From positions 1-5,210 of the forward strand of contig JAQGOW010000056.1 of the NCBI GenBank assembly GCA_028293405.1: DNA of 5,210 nt, read 5' to 3'. The notes beneath the pieces are model-generated. The model was not told the DNA's origin, did no database searches, and saw only the letters and a list, made by a program, of their open reading frames with translations. The position numbers and the translations under genes were made by a program. This DNA is from Verrucomicrobiales bacterium. GTDB taxonomy: Bacteria; Verrucomicrobiota; Verrucomicrobiia; Limisphaerales; Palsa-1400. Numbering within the stretch: the first letter of the stretch is position 1; every line of letters starts with the position of its first letter. This document shows, one piece after another, positions 1 to 4,907 of this stretch.

Positions 1-2
1 GA

Positions 3-101
3 ACGCCATTGCGACTCGGCAAACCGCTGCCATAAAACCCAATCGTCTTCCACGGCCCCCGCAACTCGCTCCCAGCAATCGATAAGAAGCCGCACGGCGA
101 T
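3..101 (+). pseudogene. Upstream portal coding sequence interrupted by an in-frame TAA
   Basis: The portal reading frame can be followed upstream of its first possible start codon. Bases 36-101 translate to a stretch beginning NPIVFHGPRNSLPAIDK and leading straight into AVNLDHYRL, which resembles the P-[FI]-V-F-x-G ... NL-x-HYR stretch I associate with DUF4055 portal proteins. Bases 3-32 in the same frame give TPLRLGKPLP, which also fits the G-x-PL segment normally just before it. The two parts are separated only by TAA at 33-35. No ATG, GTG or TTG occurs between 36 and 101, so this part cannot start on its own. A substitution of a sense codon such as TAC or TAT to TAA is the simplest reading. 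A sequencing error, a frameshift further left, or stop readthrough are alternatives. The left end is cut by the window. Confidence 0.55.
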
Positions 102-761
102 TTGATTGCAGTGAATCTCGATCACTACCGTCTCGATGCGGATTACAAGCACGGCATGCACTTCACCGCACTTCCCACCGCGTGGGCCAGTGGTTTCGGC
201 AAGGACGTCTCATTCCGTATCGGTTCCAGCACTGCCTGGGTCGCGGAAGCTCCGAACGCCACCGCGGGCTTTCTCGAATTTACCGGACAAGGTCTCACCA
301 CTTTTGAACGCGCCATGGATCGCGATGAAAAACTTCTCGCCGTTCTCGGTTCACGTTTGCTCGAAGCGCAAAAGCGTGTCGGCGAAACGGCCCAGGCAAT
401 CGAACTGCGCCAGAGCGGTGAAAACAGCGTGCTCGCTAATGTCGCTACCAGCTTGAGCGAATCTCTGACGCAAGTGTTGCGCTGGGTTTATTGGTGGAAT
501 TCCACCGAAGAAACACCGGAAGAACTCACCGACAAAGTCGTTGTTTTCTCCCTCAATACAGATTTCACCACCGCTGGCATGGACAGCAACGCACTGCGCG
601 AAATCGTTGCCGCATGGCAGGCCGGCGCCATCAGTCAGGAAACAATGCTCGAACTCTTCCGCCGCGGAGAAATCTTGCCGGATGGCCGCTCCAACGAAGA
701 CGAGATCGCCCTCATCAGTAGTCCGCGATCCACAACCCGCAATCTGAAATCTGAAATCTGA
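102..761 (+). CDS. Phage portal protein, DUF4055 type, C-terminal part
   Basis: This is the C-terminal ~219 residues of a portal protein, the ring at the capsid vertex through which DNA is packaged and ejected. Visible family-like segments are NLDHYRLDADYKHGMHFTAL (residues 5-24), GFLEFTGQGL (56-65) followed by a helical stretch with VLGSRLLEAQKR (81-92), GENSVLANVATSLSESLTQ (106-124), a Trp-rich patch WVYWW (128-132), and FSLNTDF...AWQAGAISQETMLELFRRGEI (149-191). Full-length members are roughly twice this long, so the N-terminal half lies left of the window. The TTG at 102 is only the first start-like codon after the TAA at 33-35. It lacks a convincing ribosome binding site and sits inside homologous sequence, so it is probably not a true start. 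The last residues (NLKSEI) are encoded by the TCTGAAA repeat that follows, so the C-terminus seems to have been extended into repeat DNA. The scaffold and capsid genes downstream support the assignment. Confidence 0.85.
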   Translation: MIAVNLDHYRLDADYKHGMHFTALPTAWASGFGKDVSFRIGSSTAWVAEAPNATAGFLEFTGQGLTTFERAMDRDEKLLAVLGSRLLEAQKRVGETAQAIELRQSGENSVLANVATSLSESLTQVLRWVYWWNSTEETPEELTDKVVVFSLNTDFTTAGMDSNALREIVAAWQAGAISQETMLELFRRGEILPDGRSNEDEIALISSPRSTTRNLKSEI

Positions 762-777
762 AATCTGAAATCTGAAA
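743..777 (+). repeat. TCTGAAA heptamer array, five exact copies
   Basis: Five perfect head-to-tail copies of TCTGAAA occupy 743-749, 750-756, 757-763, 764-770 and 771-777. The portal stop codon TGA (759-761) lies inside the third copy, so the array overlaps the end of the coding region. A degenerate array of the same heptamer lies upstream of the membrane-protein gene near 4865-4900. Confidence 0.95.
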
Positions 778-796
778 AATAATCACTCTTACTTTC

Positions 797-824
797 ACTC
801 AACCCTCAACAATCAACTCTCAAC
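797..824 (+). repeat. NNTCAAC heptamer array before the scaffold gene
   Basis: Four in-phase heptamers ACTCAAC, CCTCAAC, AATCAAC and TCTCAAC share TCAAC; only the first two bases vary. They end five bases before the ATG at 830. The stretch contains no G and therefore cannot form stable GC pairs. No Shine-Dalgarno motif lies between the array and the start. Confidence 0.93.
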
Positions 825-829
825 TAACT

Positions 830-1603
830 ATGTCTCTAAAATTCAAACTAACCTCAAAGAACGAAATCCCGGCCGACCTGGCCAGTCACTATATCGAGCG
901 CGATGGCGCTTGGTTCCTCGACGCCGAAGGCGCTGCCGATAAAGCAAAGCTCGACGAATTCCGCAACTCGAACGCTGCGCTGCTCAAGCAACTGGACGAA
1001 CACCAGAAACGTTTCGAAGGAATCGATCCCGCTGAAGTCCGAAAACTCGCCGAGGAAAAGCGCAAGCTCGAAGAACAACAATTACTGAAAGCAGGTGAAG
1101 TCGAAAAGGTTCTCGAAACTCGTGTCAAAGCCGCAAAAGCCGATTTCGATCGGCAGCTCGGCACGGTTACTGCCGAGCGTGATGCGCTCAACTCGCGCTT
1201 GGTCACTATCCAAATCGATCAAGGCGTCCTCACTGCGGCCGCAAAACGCGGCCTTCGTCCTACCGCTATTCCCGACATCACCTCCCGCGCCCGCAATACT
1301 TTCAAACTGGTCAACGGACTGCCAACTGCCTTCGAAGACGACGGCCAAACCGTTCGCTTCGGCAAAGACGGCGTTAAACCAATGGCGATTGAGGAATGGG
1401 TGGAAGCCCAATTAGCCGACGCTCCGCATCTTTTTGAATCCAACGCTGGCGGCGGTGCCGCCGGTAACGGCTCCAGTGGGGCTGCAAATCGGTCCGTCAA
1501 AAATCCATTTCGCAAAGACAGTTGGAATCTCACCGAACAAATGCGCTTGCAACGAACCGACCCCCAACGCGCCCAACAACTGAAAGCCACCGCCACCAAC
1601 TAA
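830..1603 (+). CDS. Probable phage capsid scaffolding protein
   Basis: The 257-residue product is predicted to template capsid assembly and then leave or be degraded. It begins with a short globular part (residues 1-35, with HYIERDGAWFLDAEG). A long charged, probably coiled-coil stretch follows (about 36-128), rich in K, E, L and A, with LDEFRNSNAALLKQLDEHQKR-like heptads and a GIDPAEVRKLAEEKR segment. A more structured part comes next (129-200), then a Gly/Ser/Ala-rich linker (206-220). The C-terminal segment NPFRKDSWNLTEQMRLQRTD (225-244) resembles the NP-x(4)-FNLTEQ tail that I recall from GP20-like phage scaffold proteins; such C-terminal helices bind the coat protein. Placement between portal and capsid genes is typical for a scaffold. 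No protease motif is visible. The ATG at 830 is chosen because the family-like N-terminus begins there. The leader consists of heptamers and lacks a Shine-Dalgarno sequence. Confidence 0.78.
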   Translation: MSLKFKLTSKNEIPADLASHYIERDGAWFLDAEGAADKAKLDEFRNSNAALLKQLDEHQKRFEGIDPAEVRKLAEEKRKLEEQQLLKAGEVEKVLETRVKAAKADFDRQLGTVTAERDALNSRLVTIQIDQGVLTAAAKRGLRPTAIPDITSRARNTFKLVNGLPTAFEDDGQTVRFGKDGVKPMAIEEWVEAQLADAPHLFESNAGGGAAGNGSSGAANRSVKNPFRKDSWNLTEQMRLQRTDPQRAQQLKATATN

Positions 1604-1642
1604 ACACGCAAAAGATCACTGGCAGGGCATAACCTTTTTTCT

Positions 1643-1683
1643 CCCTCTCCAACTCTGGAGGAGAGGGCCGGGGAGAGGAGGCC
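1643..1683. repeat. Dispersed GGAGAGGG hairpin repeat, copy 1
   Basis: CCCTCTCC at 1643-1650 can pair with GGAGAGGG at 1660-1667 (8 base pairs, 9-base loop). The downstream flank continues CCGGGGAGAGGAGGCC. The block 1658-1680 is identical over 23 bases to 2786-2808 after the capsid gene. The element lies in the 143-base spacer between the scaffold and capsid genes. There is no T-run after the stem, so it does not look like an intrinsic terminator. Elements of this kind are scattered through several environmental bacterial genomes, which suggests host origin (inference). Confidence 0.85.
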
Positions 1684-1698
1684 TAATGACCGAACAAT

Positions 1699-1740
1699 AA
1701 CAATCACTCAACTCTCAACTAACAACCCTCAACTAACTAA
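1699..1740 (+). repeat. CTCAAC/CTAACN heptamer array before the capsid gene
   Basis: Six heptamers in register (AACAATC, ACTCAAC, TCTCAAC, TAACAAC, CCTCAAC, TAACTAA) fill the spacer and end six bases before the ATG at 1747. Three of them carry the TCAAC core found before the scaffold gene. The array has no G at all, and no ribosome binding site is seen before the start. Confidence 0.87.
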
Positions 1741-1746
1741 AAACAT

Positions 1747-2754
1747 ATGGCCAAAACACAACTCGCGGACGTCATCGTCCCAACAGAGTTCGAAAAATAC
1801 GCAATTCAACGCACCTCCGCTCTTTCGGTATTCTATGAATCCGGCATCGTCGAAATGGATTCCCAGTTCGACGCCCTCGCCGAGGGCGGCGGTTCCGAGG
1901 CTCACATGCCTTTCTGGAACGATCTTTCCGGCGCACGTCAGCCCTTAAACGACTCAACACCGCTGACAACACAGAAGATCGGCGCAGACCAGGACATCGC
2001 CCGCATCCACAACGATGCTCAGGCTTGGTCAGTCAATCAACTGGCCAAAGCAATGGCCGGTGATGATCCGATGGAAGCAATCTTGCAGCTCGTCGGCTCG
2101 TATTGGGCTCGTACGGACGAGGCATTCATGATCTCGTCGCTAAAAGGGATGTTCGCTGCTGCGTCTATGGCGACTAATTTGTTGGCCATCCATGCTGAAT
2201 CGGTGGCCGCGAGCACTTCGGCAAACAAGCTAACGGGCACCACCTTTGTCGATGCCTGTCAAAAACTTGGCGACCGCGCCGACCGTTTGGTCGCTGTCGC
2301 CATGCATTCCGCCACCGAAGCGGCCTTGCGCAAACTTGACCTCATCGACTTCGTCCCCGACAGCGAAGGTAAACCGTCCATTCGCACATTTCAGGGCCGA
2401 CGCGTCATCATCGATGACAATTGCCCCGTGCGCAACGGAACAACCGATGGCTTGGTTTATACCACCTATCTGTTTGGCCCGGGGGCATTCGGCCGAGGTT
2501 CGGCGAAGCTGAGCACCCCGGTGCAGGGCGGCTTTGGAACCGAAGGTGTCGAGCTCTCGCGGTCTGCATTAGATAGCGATTCAACCCTGATCAATCGCCG
2601 TCGTTTCATCCTCCATCCGCGTGGCGTCAAATTCACCAGCGCATCAGTCGCCGGTAAAAATCCCACAGATACGGAAATCGAAACCGCAGCGAACTGGGTG
2701 CGCATTTACGACCCCAAAAACGTCCGCATCGTCGCCGTCACCCACAACAACTAA
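1747..2754 (+). CDS. Phage major capsid (coat) protein
   Basis: The 335-residue product is the probable shell-forming protein. The N-terminus LADVIVPTEFEKYAIQRTSA (residues 6-25) followed by SGIVEMDSQFDALAEGGGSE (32-51) and MPFWNDLSG (54-62) matches the pattern of a group of phage coat proteins thought to have the HK97 fold: LADVIVPEVF..Y...RT, then GG...MPFW.DL. Further family-like parts are AQAWSVNQLAKAMAGDDPMEAI (91-112), a segment around SYWARTDEAFMISSLKGMFA (118-137), and a C-terminal block RRRFILHPRGVKF followed by a conserved-looking ending IYDPKNVRIVAVTHNN. The length is normal for such coat proteins, and there is no obvious N-terminal delta domain, consistent with a separate scaffold gene upstream. 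It lies directly after the scaffold gene, as expected. The start at 1747 fits the N-terminal motif. Hairpin repeats lie on both sides of the gene (1643-1683, 2769-2810). Weak similarity to other capsid families cannot be excluded, but the role is well supported by context. Confidence 0.88.
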   Translation: MAKTQLADVIVPTEFEKYAIQRTSALSVFYESGIVEMDSQFDALAEGGGSEAHMPFWNDLSGARQPLNDSTPLTTQKIGADQDIARIHNDAQAWSVNQLAKAMAGDDPMEAILQLVGSYWARTDEAFMISSLKGMFAAASMATNLLAIHAESVAASTSANKLTGTTFVDACQKLGDRADRLVAVAMHSATEAALRKLDLIDFVPDSEGKPSIRTFQGRRVIIDDNCPVRNGTTDGLVYTTYLFGPGAFGRGSAKLSTPVQGGFGTEGVELSRSALDSDSTLINRRRFILHPRGVKFTSASVAGKNPTDTEIETAANWVRIYDPKNVRIVAVTHNN

Positions 2755-2768
2755 TCACCTCGACCTCC

Positions 2769-2810
2769 CCCTCTCTTCGCCCTGCGAGGAGAGGGCCGGG
2801 GAGAGGAGCC
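2769..2810. repeat. Dispersed GGAGAGGG hairpin repeat, copy 2
   Basis: Bases 2769-2780 pair with 2784-2795 (12 base pairs including one G-T wobble, loop CCT). The right flank is the same CCGGGGAGAGGAG sequence as in copy 1. The loop-proximal arm differs from copy 1 while pairing is kept and even improved, which argues that the fold matters. It begins about 14 bases after the capsid stop codon. It could slow transcription or protect the capsid mRNA 3' end, but the missing T-run argues against a classical terminator. Confidence 0.88.
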
Positions 2811-2825
2811 AATCGATCTAAACCC

Positions 2826-2853
2826 ACTCAACACTCAACCCTCAACACTCAAC
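2826..2853 (+). repeat. [A/C]CTCAAC heptamer array before the small gene
   Basis: Four perfect-phase heptamers ACTCAAC, ACTCAAC, CCTCAAC, ACTCAAC are followed by ATTTTTTACC and the ATG at 2864. This is the cleanest of the TCAAC-type arrays. It contains no G and there is no Shine-Dalgarno motif. Confidence 0.95.
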
Positions 2854-2863
2854 ATTTTTTACC

Positions 2864-3097
2864 ATGAGCAAACAAATCATCCGCGGTCTCGAAAAGCTCC
2901 GTAACGGCGAGCAACTCAATCTAAAGAGCCGGGCCTTTACAAACGTTGCATCCGCAACTGCAGCAGGTCTATCGCCCGCAAAAAACCCCGGCGCCCTGAT
3001 CTACCTCAGCACCGGCGGCACCGGCGCTGTCCCTTGCCTCGCCTTCAGCGACGGCACCAACTGGAAACAAATCACCCTCGGAGCCAACGCCATATGA
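2864..3097 (+). CDS. Small phage protein with SDGTNW motif, possible head decoration
   Basis: The 77-residue product has a basic, mostly polar first part (residues 1-40) and a likely beta-strand C-terminal half. There, PGALIYLSTGGTGAVPCLAFSDGTNWKQITLG (42-73) shows the pattern [V/I]YxSxGxxGxPCLAFSDGTNWxxIxLG that I recall at the ends of various phage structural and fibre-like proteins. No signal peptide or membrane segment is visible. Position directly after the capsid gene is where decoration or head-fibre proteins are often encoded, so a virion surface role is plausible but inferred. The start follows the G-free heptamer leader, and coding ends just before the repeat island. I do not recognise an exact family. 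Confidence 0.75.
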   Translation: MSKQIIRGLEKLRNGEQLNLKSRAFTNVASATAAGLSPAKNPGALIYLSTGGTGAVPCLAFSDGTNWKQITLGANAI

Positions 3098-3117
3098 ACC
3101 AGAGAATTTCGACCCGT

Positions 3118-3208
3118 GTTCCAATCCCAAAGGGATTGCATCACTCAGCCCAACGTTGGCAGCCATCAACCGTGCCCGCGCGCTCACGCCGCACTACGTT
3201 AGCTAAGC
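3118..3208 (+). repeat. Bipartite palindromic repeat, copy A (interrupted)
   Basis: The first 41 bases (3118-3158) match copy B at 39 of 41 positions. They contain the stem AATCCC-AAA-GGGATT (3123-3137) and the palindrome CCAACGTTGG (3150-3159). A second part, about 3188-3208 (GCCGCACTACGTTAGCTAAG...), matches the end of copy B, but it is separated from the first part by about 30 extra bases absent from copy B. Confidence 0.85.
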
Positions 3209-3210
3209 GC

Positions 3211-3271
3211 GTTCCAATCCCGAAGGGATTGCGTCACTCAGCCCAACGTTGCCGCGCTACGTTGGGTAAGC
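3211..3271 (+). repeat. Bipartite palindromic repeat, copy B (compact)
   Basis: This 61-base copy has two potential hairpins. The first is AATCCC-GAA-GGGATT (3216-3230, 6 base pairs). The second is CCCAACGT (3242-3249) with ACGTTGGG (3259-3266), 8 base pairs around a 9-base loop. It is 93 bases downstream of copy A. Similar two-hairpin dispersed repeats are, to my recollection, seen between genes of Verrucomicrobiota and Planctomycetota; that link is from memory only. Confidence 0.87.
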
Positions 3272-3290
3272 CGACAAACAAAAGAACATC

Positions 3291-3310
3291 TACCCCGAAG
3301 GGGTTGTATC
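3291..3310 (+). repeat. Short diverged copy C of the palindromic repeat
   Basis: Aligned with copy B at 3216-3235, 15 of 20 bases match. The stem becomes ACCCC-GAA-GGGGT. The third stem pair has changed from T-A to C-G on both sides, a compensatory change that keeps the hairpin. The second hairpin of the element is missing here. Confidence 0.65.
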
Positions 3311-3423
3311 TAACCTCGCGCCGTCCACGTTCACGCAAACCCGAGGATGTGATCGCGTCGCATTTACTGCGCGCACAATTCCTTTCCCTAAGCGCGCTCT
3401 ACAGCCAAAGCAACCGCGAGCAA

Positions 3424-3471
3424 CACTGACCACTGACCACTGACACTGATTACTGAACACTGAAAACTGAA
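3424..3471 (+). repeat. NACTGAN heptamer array before the LamG-like gene
   Basis: Heptamers CACTGAC (three times in a row, 3424-3444), a 6-base variant ACTGAT, then TACTGAA, CACTGAA and AACTGAA run to 3471, followed by AACTT and the ATG at 3477. The core is ACTGA with one single-base deletion in the array. No Shine-Dalgarno sequence is seen. Confidence 0.93.
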
Positions 3472-3476
3472 AACTT

Positions 3477-4214
3477 ATGCTCCTCTCCCCCTCCATCAAA
3501 TGGTTCGCCCTGCAACAACAACGCCGTCGCCGTCGCAATCGCTTAAACACCGGTAATTCGATCTTACCAAACGTCCCCGCCGATTGTGTTCTGCGCTTAA
3601 GTGCTGGAGATTTGGGTGCGAGTGAAGGCGATACCGTTCCGTGGTGGCCAGACAGCAGCGGAAATGGATCTGACGCATGGCAGGACGCCGAAGCCAACCA
3701 ACCAACTTTTTACGTCGTCGATTTCGCCGGCAAAACTTTTCCCATTCTTCAATTCGATGCCGATGACGATGGTATGGCGACGCCAGTCGTAATCACCGGT
3801 GCCTTTTCGATCTTCACCTTGTGGCGGCCAAATAACCTTTCTCAAACCGCCATCATCTCCTCAGGGTCACTCGATTGGAGTATGGGAACCAACGGCGGCG
3901 GAATGCTTTGCTACTTTACGGACTGGAGCGCTGGCGGAACGGTCAACACCAATGACTTTTTTCTCTTCGAGGCTCGCATTATTCCCGGCGAACAACCGAC
4001 CGCAATTTATCTAAACGGGACCCAGGCCGCGCTCGTGCATGATGGTGGCTCCTCTGCACCTCAACAGGTCACCCTCGGCACCTCTGGTCTCAATGGTTAT
4101 CCCGCCGACTGCGATTGCGCCGAAATTCTCATCTACGATCGATTTCTCTCTGACGAGGAGGCCGCCGGTGTCCGCGCCTACTTCCAACAACAATACAACT
4201 ATCTGAAACAATGA
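3477..4214 (+). CDS. LamG/concanavalin-like jellyroll protein, probable virion surface protein
   Basis: The 245-residue product shows the pattern of a LamG-like jellyroll fold. An opening strand LRLSAGDL (39-46) is followed by VPWWPDSSGNGSDAWQ (54-69), where W-x-D-x-S-G-N-G is typical of these lectin-like domains. Then come QPTF (75-78), FPILQFDADDDGM (88-100), FSIFTLWRP (110-118), a middle region of strands, and the closing EILIYDRFLSDEEAAGVRAYFQQQY (216-240), also typical of the family's last strand and helix. Such domains bind carbohydrates or serve as structural folds in phage tail and head-surface proteins; the ligand here is unknown. The N-terminus is odd: SIKWFALQQQRRRRRNR (6-22) has no signal-peptide shape but a strongly basic run encoded by CGC/CGT codons. 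It might dock the protein on the virion or contact nucleic acid. The gene sits between the capsid region and the adaptor gene, bounded on the left by a repeat island, so it may be a later addition. Confidence 0.8.
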   Translation: MLLSPSIKWFALQQQRRRRRNRLNTGNSILPNVPADCVLRLSAGDLGASEGDTVPWWPDSSGNGSDAWQDAEANQPTFYVVDFAGKTFPILQFDADDDGMATPVVITGAFSIFTLWRPNNLSQTAIISSGSLDWSMGTNGGGMLCYFTDWSAGGTVNTNDFFLFEARIIPGEQPTAIYLNGTQAALVHDGGSSAPQQVTLGTSGLNGYPADCDCAEILIYDRFLSDEEAAGVRAYFQQQYNYLKQ

Positions 4215-4224
4215 CCGCCCGCAT

Positions 4225-4280
4225 ATCTGCCATTTGCGATTCGCTATGTTCGATCTCCTAACTTCTAACTCCTAACTTCA
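4225..4280 (+). repeat. Degenerate heptamer array A[T/A]NNNCN before the adaptor gene
   Basis: Eight consecutive heptamers read ATCTGCC, ATTTGCG, ATTCGCT, ATGTTCG, ATCTCCT, AACTTCT, AACTCCT, AACTTCA. All eight have A at position 1 and C at position 6, and T or A at position 2. The last three also form a near-perfect CTAACT-type array (4257-4277). The array ends two bases before the ATG at 4283 and fills nearly the whole spacer. Confidence 0.85.
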
Positions 4281-4282
4281 TC

Positions 4283-4861
4283 ATGATTCTAATCAAAGAA
4301 GATGGCACCGGCTTGCCGAACGCGAACGCATACGCCAACGCCGCCGACGGCGATGCCTACCACGACGGACATTTGTACGCCACCAGTTGGACCAACGCTA
4401 CGCTTGCCAACAAGGAAAAGGCGCTCGTCTTCGCCACGCGCGTCATAGATTCGCAATATCGCTTCCACGGATACCGCGCCACAACAACCCAGGCTTTGCA
4501 GTGGCCGCGATCCAATTGTCCCGATCAGGATTCTGCCCCGAACTCAGCTGGAGTCGCCTACTTTGATTCAACTCACATTCCCGCGGTGTTGATAAACGCA
4601 ACCTGCGAAATGGCACGCGCGCTGTTGTCGACAGATCGCACGGCAGCAGCTCCGGGCGAAGGAATCGACGCCACACAGACATCTGCCTCCAGTTCTTCAA
4701 AAAGCGGCACGACATCCAGCAGCGTAAGCAACAGTTCCATGACTCGATACAGCAAGATGGATACGCGCCCAACAATTTCTCAAGCCGCCCAGGCCTTCCT
4801 CTCAATGCTCGGCAACTTAAGAGGGCAGGGCAGCGGCCCCGTCCCGCTCACCAGAGTTTAA
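4283..4861 (+). CDS. DnaT_2-type phage protein, probable head-tail adaptor
   Basis: The 192-residue product begins KEDGTGLPNANAYANAADGDAYHDG (5-29), closely following the pattern V-x-DGTGLPxANSYxSxxEADAYxxxR of the family Pfam names putative DnaT-like ssDNA-binding protein. Other family-like parts are NKEKALVFATRVIDSQYRFHGYR (43-65), QALQWPRSNC (70-79), and IPAVLINATCEMARALL (99-115). Despite the family name, members usually lie in phage head genes and resemble gp6-like connectors that close the portal after packaging, which fits this position. The second half is unusual: a Ser-rich stretch (133-152, SSSSKSGTTSSSVSNSS) replaces part of the region, then MTRYSKMDTRPTISQAAQAFLSMLG follows, matching the usual C-terminal R-P-x(6)-LxxLL pattern. 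The start directly after the heptamer array fits the family N-terminus. Confidence 0.83.
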   Translation: MILIKEDGTGLPNANAYANAADGDAYHDGHLYATSWTNATLANKEKALVFATRVIDSQYRFHGYRATTTQALQWPRSNCPDQDSAPNSAGVAYFDSTHIPAVLINATCEMARALLSTDRTAAAPGEGIDATQTSASSSSKSGTTSSSVSNSSMTRYSKMDTRPTISQAAQAFLSMLGNLRGQGSGPVPLTRV

Positions 4862-4864
4862 AAA

Positions 4865-4900
4865 TCTGAAACTTTCAAATCTGAAATTTGAAATCTGAAA
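4865..4900 (+). repeat. Degenerate TCTGAAA heptamers before the membrane-protein gene
   Basis: TCTGAAA occurs at 4865-4871, 4880-4886 and 4894-4900, with TTTGAAA at 4887-4893 and an 8-base CTTTCAAA variant between the first two. This is the same heptamer as after the portal gene, 4.1 kb away, now degenerate. It ends seven bases before the ATG at 4908, without a Shine-Dalgarno motif. Confidence 0.88.
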
Positions 4901-4907
4901 TCTCACG

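Larger units (their letters stand above)
3098..3476. other. 379-base gene-free island of dispersed repeats
   Basis: Between the small gene and the LamG-like gene I see no convincing gene. The island contains two long copies and one short copy of an AATCCC-rAA-GGGATT element (3118-3208, 3211-3271, 3291-3310). A unique stretch without visible structure follows (about 3311-3423), then an ACTGA-type heptamer array up to the next start. A + strand frame is open from 3034 to 3429, but it overlaps the small gene in another frame and reads mostly through the repeats, so it is not called as a gene. Confidence 0.75.

Noticed and set aside
102..104. TTG at 102 as a true start of the portal protein
   Set aside because: Family-like sequence continues upstream without a break other than the TAA at 33-35, and no ribosome binding site or heptamer leader precedes it.
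1219..1599. 126-residue minus-strand open frame inside the scaffold gene
   Set aside because: It is a shadow of the scaffold gene, whose coiled-coil composition and C-terminal NP...NLTEQ pattern are clearly on the + strand.
2769..2795. Intrinsic terminator after the capsid gene
   Set aside because: The stem is good, but there is no T-run behind it on either strand; the next bases are CCGGGG on the + side.
3118..3310. CRISPR array
   Set aside because: There are only two full copies and one short copy, with unequal and partly related spacers (one copy is interrupted, another nearly adjoining), which does not fit repeat-spacer regularity.
3034..3429. 131-residue + strand open frame over the repeat island
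   Set aside because: It overlaps the small gene in another frame, has no leader like the other genes, and most of its length is dispersed repeat with compensatory stem changes.
3290..3697. 135-residue minus-strand open frame
   Set aside because: It spans the repeat copy C, the heptamer array and the start of the LamG-like gene, giving low-complexity protein without a family pattern.
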